The notes under the pieces were generated by a model. That model had not been told where the DNA came from. It saw only the letters and a list, made by a program, of their open reading frames with translations, and searched no databases. Positions 24,643 to 32,719 of a DNA stretch of 64,000 nt are shown here, one piece after another (the first letter of the stretch is position 1; every line of letters starts with the position of its first letter). The stretch is from Nonomuraea harbinensis (GTDB taxonomy: Bacteria; Actinomycetota; Actinomycetes; Streptosporangiales; Streptosporangiaceae): contig NZ_JAHKRN010000009.1 of the NCBI RefSeq assembly GCF_019396385.1, positions 1 to 64,000 on the forward strand. The letters are read 5' to 3'. The position numbers and the translations under genes were made by a program.

Positions 24643-24676
24643 AAGCCCTGATGAGAATCGCTCCCCATCAGGGCTT
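24643..24676 (-). terminator. Terminator after tRNA-Pro
   Basis: AAGCCCTGATG (24643-24653) and CATCAGGGCTT (24666-24676) form an 11-bp stem with a 12-nt loop, 6 nt past the tRNA 3' end on the minus strand. Confidence 0.75.
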
Positions 24677-24681
24677 TAACG

Positions 24682-24755
<74 letters not shown>

Positions 24756-24880
24756 TGGTGCTGTCGCGTTGCCGAGCTTCTCGCTCTGCTCCGCGGGGAA
24801 AACATTACCATGCGCCACGGACCTCTCGGCGCCACCTTTCCGCCGGTCCGCCTGTTGCGAGCGGACCCTAGAGTGTCCCC

Positions 24881-25738
24881 ATGGGCATGGTCGGGACGGT
24901 CGGGCTGGTGCTGCATCCTCAGCGCGACTCCAAGGAGGCGATCGACATCATCCTCGGCTGGGCCGCCGGTCGTGACGTCACGGTGCTCGGGCTGCCCGAG
25001 GAGGTGGGGCGGATCGACTGCAGCGCGGTGGCGGTCGACGGCGAGACGCTGGTGGAGCGGGCCGACCTGGTGGTGAGCCTGGGCGGCGACGGCACGATGC
25101 TGCGCACGATGCGGCTGATCGCCGGTCGCGGCACTCCGGTGCTCGGCGTCAACCTGGGGCGGCTGGGCTTCCTCGCCGAGATCGACGTGGCCGAGCTGTC
25201 GGAGACGCTCTCGGCGATCGACCACAACGGCCACACCGTGGAGCCGCGGATGGCGGTCCGCACCAGGCTCGGAAATCAGGAGCTGATGGCGTTCAACGAC
25301 ATCGCCCTGGTGCGTTTCCCCGGCGACGGGCTGGCGGCGGTGACCGTCACCGCGGCCGGCAACCCGTTCGTCAACTACGCCGCCGACGCGGTGATCGTGG
25401 CCACCTCCACCGGCTCCACCGCCTACAGCTTCTCCGCGGGCGGGCCGGTGGTCTCGCCGCGGGTGGAGGCGGTGCTGGTGGTGCCCGCGGCGGCGCATTC
25501 GGCGTTCAACCGGGCGCTGGTGCTGCCGGCGGACGAGGAGGTCATGCTGGAGCTCCTGCCCTCCAGCGGGCAGCTGGCCGTCGAGCTGGACGGCAGGGTG
25601 GTGGGCCGTCTCGGCCCCGGCGATCAGATCACGGTGACGGCCTGCCCGGGAGCCGCCAAGGTGGTGCGCCTGGGCACCACCTTCTACGAGCGCGCCCGCC
25701 GCAAGCTCCGGGTCGACGGCAGCGCCGAGATCGCCTGA
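24881..25738 (+). CDS. nadK: NAD kinase
   Basis: 285 residues. LVVSLGGDGTMLRTMR carries the GGDGT motif, FNDIALVR the NE/ND motif and DAVIVATSTGSTAYSFSAGGP the glycine-rich nucleotide site. It phosphorylates NAD to NADP. ATG 24881 lacks a clear ribosome site, and ATG 24887 is an alternative. It ends 10 bp from the convergent YibE/F gene. Confidence 0.94.
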   Translation: MGMVGTVGLVLHPQRDSKEAIDIILGWAAGRDVTVLGLPEEVGRIDCSAVAVDGETLVERADLVVSLGGDGTMLRTMRLIAGRGTPVLGVNLGRLGFLAEIDVAELSETLSAIDHNGHTVEPRMAVRTRLGNQELMAFNDIALVRFPGDGLAAVTVTAAGNPFVNYAADAVIVATSTGSTAYSFSAGGPVVSPRVEAVLVVPAAAHSAFNRALVLPADEEVMLELLPSSGQLAVELDGRVVGRLGPGDQITVTACPGAAKVVRLGTTFYERARRKLRVDGSAEIA

Positions 25739-25748
25739 GCCCGCCCTT

Positions 25749-27101
25749 CTATGGCGGGGAGCCGGCGCGGCGGTGGCGGGCGCGGCGGGGGAGCGGCCGG
25801 TCGCCGTACGGGCCGTCCGGCCCGGGAAGGGGAGCCCGCGGGGTGTCGTCGGCGGAGAAGGACTCTCCGGAGGGCCGGGGCGCGGGCTCGGGTTCGCCGG
25901 AGGCGGCGCCGGACGGGTTCGCGTGGCGGGAGGTGACGAGGGCGGCCAGCGCGGTGGTGATCGGCACGGCGGAGATGAGCCCCAGCGTGCCCACCACGCT
26001 GCGGGCCACCTCCTGGGCGATGACCGGCGTCGTCAGCACCTCGCCCAGCGGCTGCTCGCCGATGCTGAACAGCAGCAGCAGCGGCAGCGACGCCCCCGCG
26101 TACGCCAGGATGATCGTGTTGATGACCGACGCGATGTGCGCCCGGCCGATCCGGCTGCCCGCCCGGTAGAGGCGGCGGAACCCGTAGGACGGGTTGGCCG
26201 CGGCCAGCTCGGACACGGTCACCGACTGGGTGACCGTCACGTCGTCCAGGACCCCCAGCGCGCCGATCATGATGCTCGCCAGCAGCAGCCCCTGCGTGTC
26301 GATGGACATGCTCATGTCGAGGGTGAACGAGCTGTCGTCGGTGATGCCGCTCAGCTTGGCGACCCCGATCACCGCGTACGAGAGCACGCCGGTCACGGCG
26401 AGGCTGGCCAGTGTGCCGAGCACCGCCATCGAGGTCGCCAGCGTGAACCCGTGCGTCAGGAACAGCACCGACAGCATGATCGCCGAGGCGCCCACGATCG
26501 CGACCAGCATCGGCGGCTCGCCGCCCAGGATGCCGGGGATCACGAACGTGAGCAGCAGCACGAACGTGATCGCCAGGCCCAGCAGCGCCGTCAGCCCCCG
26601 CCAGCGCCCGAACGCGATCACCGCCAGCGCGAACGCCGCCCCGAGCAGCAGCAGCGGCGCCGACCGGTCGTGGTCGGACAGCTGGTAGGCCGGCATGCCC
26701 TCCTCGGCCTGCGGGTTGTGCAGCAGCACCACGTCGTCGCCCGCGGTGAAGCGCTGGGAGCCCGGCCCGCTGGGCAGCGACAGGGCGACCTGGCGGCCCT
26801 CGTCGCGCCCCTCGCCGACGGTGACGGTCGCCTTGCCGCAGGTCGCCGGGTGCGGCTCGGGCGCGCCGGGCTGCGTCTCACCGCACGGCTCCAGCGCCAC
26901 CGCGGTGATCGTGCCGGCCACCCGCTGGAACCCGGTCTGCTCCTGGGCCGCCTCCGGACGCCCGTCCGGCCACAGCAGCACCAGCGCCGCCAGCGTGACG
27001 GCCGCCAGCGGCAAAAGAACGGCCAGCGTGGCCACGACGGCCCGCCGTGAGGCGGGCACCGGGGTGCCGTGCGCATGGTCGTGCGCGTGGTTGGCGCCCA
27101 T
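25749..27101 (-). CDS. YibE/F-family multi-pass membrane protein
   Basis: 450 residues. A His-rich N-terminus (ANHAHDHAHG), one helix, a ~100-residue extracytoplasmic beta-rich segment with two Cys (PCGETQ, ATCGKA), then about seven helices with FVIPGILGGEPPMLVAI, IMIGALGVLDDVTVTQ and RIGRAHIASVINTIILAYAGASLPLLLLF, the YibE/F signatures. The C-terminal ~60 residues are Pro/Arg-rich and disordered. Function of the family is not settled; the His-rich start suggests metal binding, which is an inference. Confidence 0.87.
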   Translation of the reverse strand: MGANHAHDHAHGTPVPASRRAVVATLAVLLPLAAVTLAALVLLWPDGRPEAAQEQTGFQRVAGTITAVALEPCGETQPGAPEPHPATCGKATVTVGEGRDEGRQVALSLPSGPGSQRFTAGDDVVLLHNPQAEEGMPAYQLSDHDRSAPLLLLGAAFALAVIAFGRWRGLTALLGLAITFVLLLTFVIPGILGGEPPMLVAIVGASAIMLSVLFLTHGFTLATSMAVLGTLASLAVTGVLSYAVIGVAKLSGITDDSSFTLDMSMSIDTQGLLLASIMIGALGVLDDVTVTQSVTVSELAAANPSYGFRRLYRAGSRIGRAHIASVINTIILAYAGASLPLLLLFSIGEQPLGEVLTTPVIAQEVARSVVGTLGLISAVPITTALAALVTSRHANPSGAASGEPEPAPRPSGESFSADDTPRAPLPGPDGPYGDRPLPRRARHRRAGSPP

Positions 27102-27175
27102 CCCTGATCAGACCTCCTCGTCCGGTCGGCGAGTGCGACAGTACTGCACGTGGACGGGGTGGGTAGGCCATCGGA

Positions 27176-27889
27176 ATGGCGACGCTCGTGGGCACCTCGG
27201 GGTGGCAGTACGCGGACTGGCGCGGCGTCCTCTATCCCGAGGGGGTGCCGCAGCGGCGCTGGCTGGAGACGTACGCGGAGACCTTCCCCACGGTCGAGAA
27301 CAACAACGCGTTCTACCGGCTGCCGAAGCCGGAGACGTTCGCCGGCTGGCGCGAGCGCACCCCCGACGGCTTCGTCATGGCGGTCAAGGCCAGCCGCTAC
27401 CTCACCCACATCAAGCGGCTGGACGAGCCGGAGGAGCCCGTCGCCAGGCTGATGGCGGCCGCGTCGGGGCTCGGCGGCACGCTCGGCCCGATCCTGCTGC
27501 AGCTCCCGCCCACGCTGCGGGCCGACCCCGGCCGGCTGGAACGCTGCCTGAGCTGCTTCCCCGGGCACGTCAGGCTGGCCGTGGAGTTCCGGCACGAGTC
27601 GTGGTGGACCGGCGAGACCCGGGCGATCCTGGAGGCCCGCCAGGCCGCCCTGTGCTGGGCCGACCGGCTCAACCAGCCGCAGAACCCGTTCTGGCGGACC
27701 GCGCCGTGGGGGTACGTGCGGCTGCACCAGGGCCGCGCCGCCGACGGGTTCTCGTACGGGGACACGGCGCTGAAGACCTGGGCCGGGCGGGTCCGCGAGG
27801 CGGGCTGGCGCGACGCGTACGTGTACTTCAACAACGACCCCGGCGGCGCGGCGGTGCGGAACGCCGCGCGCTTTGCCAGACTGCTTTAG
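27176..27889 (+). CDS. DUF72 family protein
   Basis: 237 residues with the DUF72 TIM-barrel signatures VGTSGWQYADWRGVLYP at the start, FPTVENNNAFYRLP, LPPTLR, AVEFRHESWW and DAYVYFNNDPGG near the end. Function not established. The CorA-type gene begins at the base after its TAG, so the two are co-transcribed and likely translationally coupled. Confidence 0.9.
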   Translation: MATLVGTSGWQYADWRGVLYPEGVPQRRWLETYAETFPTVENNNAFYRLPKPETFAGWRERTPDGFVMAVKASRYLTHIKRLDEPEEPVARLMAAASGLGGTLGPILLQLPPTLRADPGRLERCLSCFPGHVRLAVEFRHESWWTGETRAILEARQAALCWADRLNQPQNPFWRTAPWGYVRLHQGRAADGFSYGDTALKTWAGRVREAGWRDAYVYFNNDPGGAAVRNAARFARLL

Positions 27890-28858
27890 GTGCGTACCCG
27901 CCTGTATCGGGACGGCCGGCTGGAGAAGGAGAACTTCCCCCTCGCCGAGGTCTCCGACCACGTGTCCGACCACCGCAACGCGATCTGGATCGACCTGTGC
28001 CGGCCGACGCCTGAGGAGCTGACCGCGCTCGGCGACGAGCTGGGCCTGCACGAGCTGGCCGTCGAGGACGTGCTCGCCGACCACCAGCGCCCCAAGGCCG
28101 ACGTCTACGCCAACCACCTGTTCATCACCGTGTACGCGATGCGCTTCGACGGCGACCGGTTCGCCCCGGCCGAGATCGACGTCTTCGTCACCGAGACCGC
28201 CCTCGTCACGGTCAGGCTGGACCCGGCGGTCGACCTGGACGAGGTGGTCCGGCGCTGGGACGCCGCGCCCGCGCTGGCCGGGAACGGGGTGCTGTTCCTG
28301 CTGCACGGCCTGCTCGACTGGGTGGTCGACGGCCAGCTGGAGCTGGTGCTCGACCTGGACGGACGGGCCGAGGACCTGGAGGAGGAGCTGTTCGAGGAGC
28401 GGCCCGCCGACGCCAGGGAGGTGCAGCGGAAGATGTACGAGCTGCGCAAGACCTCCGCGCATTTCCGCAAGGTCGTGATGCCGATGCGGGAGCTCTTCGG
28501 CACCCTGCTCCACCGCGACCAGGGCGTCCTGCGCGGCTCCCAGATGATGCCCTACTACCAGGACGTCTACGACCACGTGCAGCGCACCGCCGAGCTGCTG
28601 GAGTCGCTGCGCGACCTGCTGGCCAACATGCGCGAGACGCGCCTGGCCCAGCAGGGCTTCCGGCTCAACCAGATCATGAAACGGCTCACCGGCTGGGCGG
28701 CCATCATCGCGGTGCCCACCGCCATCACCGGCTTCTACGGCCAGAACGTACCGTTCCCCGGTTCCGGCCAGGCGGTGGGCTTCTGGATGTCGCTGGCGCT
28801 GGTGTCCGTCGTGTCGGTGGCGCTGTACGTGGTGTTCAAGAAGAACGACTGGTTGTAG
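27890..28858 (+). CDS. CorA-like divalent cation channel
   Basis: 322 residues. A long cytoplasmic funnel domain precedes two C-terminal helices; the pore signature after helix 1 reads TGFYGQNVPFPG, i.e. G-Q-N instead of the classical G-M-N, a change common in actinobacterial homologues. The C-terminus is basic, KKNDWL. GTG start at 27890 directly follows the DUF72 stop, without a clear ribosome site. The last 124 nt overlap the antisense DUF1850 gene; since TM2 and the basic tail are conserved, this frame is certainly coding there. Confidence 0.9.
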   Translation: MRTRLYRDGRLEKENFPLAEVSDHVSDHRNAIWIDLCRPTPEELTALGDELGLHELAVEDVLADHQRPKADVYANHLFITVYAMRFDGDRFAPAEIDVFVTETALVTVRLDPAVDLDEVVRRWDAAPALAGNGVLFLLHGLLDWVVDGQLELVLDLDGRAEDLEEELFEERPADAREVQRKMYELRKTSAHFRKVVMPMRELFGTLLHRDQGVLRGSQMMPYYQDVYDHVQRTAELLESLRDLLANMRETRLAQQGFRLNQIMKRLTGWAAIIAVPTAITGFYGQNVPFPGSGQAVGFWMSLALVSVVSVALYVVFKKNDWL

Positions 28859-29310
28859 GGCGGCGGGCAGGGCACGCCCCGGTCCTCCAGCGTCAGGCCG
28901 ACCCGCACCGTCACCTCGCGCGCGCCGCCGGCCGGGTGCAGCGGCAGGCAGCGCCCGCCGGCGACGAGCGTCCTGCGCCCGATCGGGGTGGCGAGCAGCG
29001 ACAGCTCGCCGTACGCGGCCGGCGCCGCCAGCCGCAGCAGCCACGCCCCCTCGGGGGTACGCGACCGCGTCCCGTCGAGCGCGTAGTAGTCGAGCACGCC
29101 GCCGCCGGTGGACACCACGGCGCGCATGGTGAAGCCGCGGCCCTCGGCGGTGAACAGCTCCGCCGAGGGCGCACGGTAGACCGAATGGACGTACGCGAGA
29201 GCGAACGCCCCGGAGGGCGGCAGCACCAGCCCGTTGACGGCCGGGCGCCCCGGCCCGCCGCCGGAGCCGAGCGCCAGCACCGCGGCGAGCGAGAGGGCCA
29301 GCCGGATCAG
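28735..29310 (-). CDS. DUF1850 protein of the TRAP-TAXI operon
   Basis: 191 residues if translation starts at CTG 29310. A hydrophobic signal-like N-terminus (LIRLALSLAAVLALG) is followed by the DUF1850 core FALAYVHSVYRAPSAELFTAEG, LDYYALDG and a C-terminal sheet. DUF1850 proteins are typically encoded beside TAXI-type TRAP transporters, as here. GGAG lies 5 nt before CTG 29310, which overlaps the TAXI stop; the next usual start, GTG 29280, would cut the signal-like segment. The last ~41 residues are read from the strand opposite the CorA gene. Confidence 0.75.
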   Translation of the reverse strand: MIRLALSLAAVLALGSGGGPGRPAVNGLVLPPSGAFALAYVHSVYRAPSAELFTAEGRGFTMRAVVSTGGGVLDYYALDGTRSRTPEGAWLLRLAAPAAYGELSLLATPIGRRTLVAGGRCLPLHPAGGAREVTVRVGLTLEDRGVPCPPPYNQSFFLNTTYSATDTTDTSASDIQKPTAWPEPGNGTFWP

Positions 29311-30248
29311 CCCTTCTCCTTGAAGTAGCGGGCCGCGCCGGGGTGCAGGGCGACCGGCTGCACCTGCTGGGCGAGCGCCGGGTCGAGCTTGTCGGCCTCC
29401 GGGTGGACCGCGACCAGCTCCTGCTTCTTCTCGAACAGCGTCCGGGTGATGTCGTAGGCCAGCTGCTCGTCCATGGTGTCGGGCACCAGCAGCACGTTGG
29501 CGATGCCGACCGTCTCCACGGAGCCTTCGAGCTTGTAGACGTCCAGGCCGATGTCGAGCCCGACGTACTGCTCGCCGTACTCGCGCTGCATCTCCGCCAG
29601 CACGTCGGCGGTGTCGATGATCTTGATGTCGGGCTTGCTGGTGGCCAGGTCCACCACGCCGGCCGTGGGCAGCCCGCCGACCCAGAAGAACGCGTCGACG
29701 GTGCCGTCCTTGACCGCCTGCACCGACTCGTTGATCGACAGCTGCTGCTTGCTGATGTCGGTGTCGGGGTCGAGCCCGGCCGCCTCCAGCATCCGCCTGG
29801 CCACGACCTGCGTGCCGGAGTTCGGCGGGCCGAGCGAGACCGTCTTGCCCTTCAGGTCGGCCACCTTCCCGGCCTGCACGCCCGGGGCGACCACCACGTG
29901 CGCGTAGTTGTCGTAGATCCGGGCCAGCGCCTTGATCGGCTGCTTCTCGGTGAACGAGCCGGTGCCGTTGACCGCGTCGGCGGCCGTGTCGGCCTGGGAG
30001 AAGCCGATGTCGGCCTTGCCGGTGGCCAGCAGCTTGATGTTCTCGACGGAGGCGGAGGTGACCGAGGCGGTGGCCTGGGTGTCGGCGATGTTGGCCGACA
30101 GCTGCTTGGCCAGGCCGCCGCCGTAGACGTAGTAGACGCCGGTGGTGCCGCCGGTGGCGATCGACAGCCGGTTGCCCGAGCCTCCGCCGGCGCCTCCGCA
30201 GCCCGCGATCAGGCCGGCCACGGCGAGCACCGCAAATATCCGCTTCAC
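29307..30248 (-). CDS. TAXI-type TRAP transporter solute-binding lipoprotein
   Basis: 313 residues. Signal peptide with lipobox LIAGC (residues ~13-17), then the TAXI family domain: LSIATGGTTGVYYVYGGGLA, GKADIGFSQADTAADAVNG, LKGKTVSLGPPNSGTQVVARRMLEAAGL and DAFFWVGGLPTAGV. It captures a solute, probably an organic acid, outside the membrane for the fused permease. GTG 30248 overlaps the permease stop as GTGA and has AAGGAG upstream. Confidence 0.93.
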   Translation of the reverse strand: MKRIFAVLAVAGLIAGCGGAGGGSGNRLSIATGGTTGVYYVYGGGLAKQLSANIADTQATASVTSASVENIKLLATGKADIGFSQADTAADAVNGTGSFTEKQPIKALARIYDNYAHVVVAPGVQAGKVADLKGKTVSLGPPNSGTQVVARRMLEAAGLDPDTDISKQQLSINESVQAVKDGTVDAFFWVGGLPTAGVVDLATSKPDIKIIDTADVLAEMQREYGEQYVGLDIGLDVYKLEGSVETVGIANVLLVPDTMDEQLAYDITRTLFEKKQELVAVHPEADKLDPALAQQVQPVALHPGAARYFKEKG

Positions 30249-32638
30249 GCTGGGACGCTCCTTCTTCTGATGAGGTGGACGGCTGCCGCGACGGCCAGCA
30301 CGGCCAGGCCCGCGACGATCGGGACGGGTTCGAGGAACAGCAGCAGCACGGCGGCCACCGCGGCCAGCAGCCGCTCGGGCGCGCCGGCCAGGCCGCCGGT
30401 GGCCATCGCCAGGGCCGCCACCGCGACGGCCGACACCGCCGTCATGGCCAGCACGGTGCCGAACGGCCCCTGGCCGAGCAGCGCCTGGCCGTGCGGGGTG
30501 AGCACGAACGCGAACGGCACCAGGAAGGCCGGCAGCGTGTAGCGCCAGGTCATCATCATGGTGCGGTACGTGTTGCCGCCGGTGATGGCGGAGGCCGCGA
30601 CCGCCGACAGCGCGGTCGGCGGGCTCACCTCGGACAGCACCGCGTAGTAGAAGATGAACATGTACGCCTCGGCCTGCCCCACGCCGAGAGCCGTCAGCGC
30701 GGGGGCGATGATCACCGCGGCGATGATGAAGCTGGCCGTCACCGGCACCGCCAGGCCGAGCAGCATGACCGCCAGGGCCGCCATCACCGTGGTCAGGATC
30801 AGGTTGCCCGCGGCGAAGTCCACGATGATCGAGCTCAGGTTCAGGCCGAGCCCGGTCTGGGTGATGACGCCGACGATGATGCCCGCCGCCGCGCACACCG
30901 CGGTCACCGGGAGCACCTCCAGCGTGCCCTTGGCCAGCGCCCGGCCGATCCGCCTCGGGCCCATCCGGTGGGCGGAATCCAGGAACGACAGGGCGAACGC
31001 GACCGCGGTGGCGATCACCACCGACTGGAACGCCGACCGGTCCATCGCCATCAGGACCACGATCAGGATCAGCGAGCTGAAGTGGTAGCCGAAGCGCAGC
31101 AGCAGTCTGCCGACGCCGGGCGTGTCCACCCGCACGGCGTGCGTGCCGAACCGGCGGGAGTCGATCTCGATCGCCAGCAGGATGCCCAGGTAGTAGAGGA
31201 TCGTCGGGATCGTCGCGTAGATCAGCACCTGCAGGTAGCTGACCCGCATGACCTCCGCGATGATGAACGCCGCCGCGCCGAGCGTCGGCGGCGACAGGAT
31301 GGCGCCGATGCCGGCGGCCGCGAGGATGCCGCCGGCGGGCTCTCTCGGGTAGCCGGCCCGCCGCAGCACCGGCCAGGCCACGCTGCCCAGGCTCACGGTG
31401 GTCGCCACGCCCGAGCCGGACACCGTGCCGAGCAGGAATCCTGCGGTGGTCACGGTGCGGCCGGGGGCGGCGCGTGACCTGCGGAAGGCGGAGAAGCTCA
31501 GGTCGATGAAGAACCTGCTGGCGCCGGAGTAGTCGAGGACCGCGCCGTAGACGGTGAAAAGGATGATGTAACTCGCCGCCACCTGGAGAGGGACGCCGAA
31601 AAAGCCTTCCGTGCCCGTATAGAGCTGCGACACGATCTGGTCGAGGTCGAGACCTCGGTGGCCGATCGTCCAATCGACGGGCAGCATCGCGCCGTAATAG
31701 GCATATGCCAGAAAAATGGTGCAAATGATGGAGAGAACCGCGCCGACCGTGCGGCGCACCGCCTCCAGCAGGAGCAGGGTCAGCCCTATCCCGGCGATCA
31801 CGTCCAGCTCGGACAGCGCCGCGCCCGACCCTCGATCGCGGAACGACTCGATGTCCGCCAGCGGGTACACGAGCACCGCCAGCGAGGCCAGCGCCAGCAC
31901 CCAGTCACCGACGGTCGGCCACTCGCCTTTCCGGCGCACCGGACCCTCCGCCCCGACCTCCACCGGGAGCGTGTCCGCGAGCGGCGCCGGACCGGGCTCG
32001 TCCGCCGCCCCGGTCGTCCGGTCGAGGACCAGCGTGTCGTCAGGGGTGTCCGGGCGGTCGGTGTCCGGGGGGTCGGTGTCCGGGGGGTCGGTGTCCGGGT
32101 GAGTGGTGGTGTCCGGTGAGACGCCGATGATCACCGTGTCCGCCGACGGGCTCGCGCCCTTCGGCGGGTCGGCGGCCGGGACGTCGCGCAGCGTCGGCGT
32201 GTCCGGGAGGGCCCCCGTAGCGCGGACCTCCGGCAGCGTCGGGGCCTCGCCCAACGTGAGCGCCCTGGCGTCCGGGTGCGTCGCCGCCCCGGCGGGCGGC
32301 CCGGACCGGGAGAAGCGGGCGCGCAGGCGGCGCGCGAACGGCCCGTCCAGCCGCCGGCCGAGGCGCCGCAGCTCGCCGGGGAGGCGACGGAGGCGGCTCA
32401 GCGACTGCGCCGCCCCCGACCGGTAGCAGAGGAACACCAGCGGCAGCGCCGCCGCCAGGAACGTCATCCGGTGCTGCAATGCCTCGACCGGCCAGAACAC
32501 GACCGCGATCGAGTAGGCCGAGAGCAGCCCGCCGACGACCCACACGCCGAGCCGTAAGGGGCCTGCGAGCTGCCGGGCCGGGCGTTCCTGTTCGCGGGCC
32601 TGTACGGGCCCGGCCTGTCGGTCGCTCGACTCGGTCAA
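30245..32638 (-). CDS. TRAP transporter fused permease (4TM/12TM) with a large low-complexity insertion
   Basis: 797 residues from TTG 32638, which has GGGAG 5 nt upstream; the in-frame GTG at 32656 lacks a ribosome site. Two N-terminal helices are followed by a ~130-residue Pro/Asp/Thr-rich insertion (about residues 100-230) with PDTDP repeats, then the usual many-helix permease core with GTVSGSGVATTVSLGSV, LSPPTLGAAAFIIAE and LSEVSPPTALSAVAASAITGGN. It drives Na+- or H+-coupled uptake with the TAXI protein encoded next. The insertion has no helices and would sit as a flexible loop. Confidence 0.9.
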   Translation of the reverse strand: MTESSDRQAGPVQAREQERPARQLAGPLRLGVWVVGGLLSAYSIAVVFWPVEALQHRMTFLAAALPLVFLCYRSGAAQSLSRLRRLPGELRRLGRRLDGPFARRLRARFSRSGPPAGAATHPDARALTLGEAPTLPEVRATGALPDTPTLRDVPAADPPKGASPSADTVIIGVSPDTTTHPDTDPPDTDPPDTDRPDTPDDTLVLDRTTGAADEPGPAPLADTLPVEVGAEGPVRRKGEWPTVGDWVLALASLAVLVYPLADIESFRDRGSGAALSELDVIAGIGLTLLLLEAVRRTVGAVLSIICTIFLAYAYYGAMLPVDWTIGHRGLDLDQIVSQLYTGTEGFFGVPLQVAASYIILFTVYGAVLDYSGASRFFIDLSFSAFRRSRAAPGRTVTTAGFLLGTVSGSGVATTVSLGSVAWPVLRRAGYPREPAGGILAAAGIGAILSPPTLGAAAFIIAEVMRVSYLQVLIYATIPTILYYLGILLAIEIDSRRFGTHAVRVDTPGVGRLLLRFGYHFSSLILIVVLMAMDRSAFQSVVIATAVAFALSFLDSAHRMGPRRIGRALAKGTLEVLPVTAVCAAAGIIVGVITQTGLGLNLSSIIVDFAAGNLILTTVMAALAVMLLGLAVPVTASFIIAAVIIAPALTALGVGQAEAYMFIFYYAVLSEVSPPTALSAVAASAITGGNTYRTMMMTWRYTLPAFLVPFAFVLTPHGQALLGQGPFGTVLAMTAVSAVAVAALAMATGGLAGAPERLLAAVAAVLLLFLEPVPIVAGLAVLAVAAAVHLIRRRSVPA
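32046..32105 (-). repeat. 15-bp in-frame tandem repeat in the permease insertion
   Basis: Units GTGTCCGGGCGGTCG (32046), GTGTCCGGGGGGTCG (32061 and 32076) and a diverged copy from 32091 encode the PPDTD repeats. Confidence 0.8.
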
Positions 32639-32719
32639 AACAACTCCCTCTGACACGGCGTTGGGGGCAATGTACGAGCCCTTTACCGGCTGTGGGAAGA
32701 GTCGTGACGTTTATTTGAT

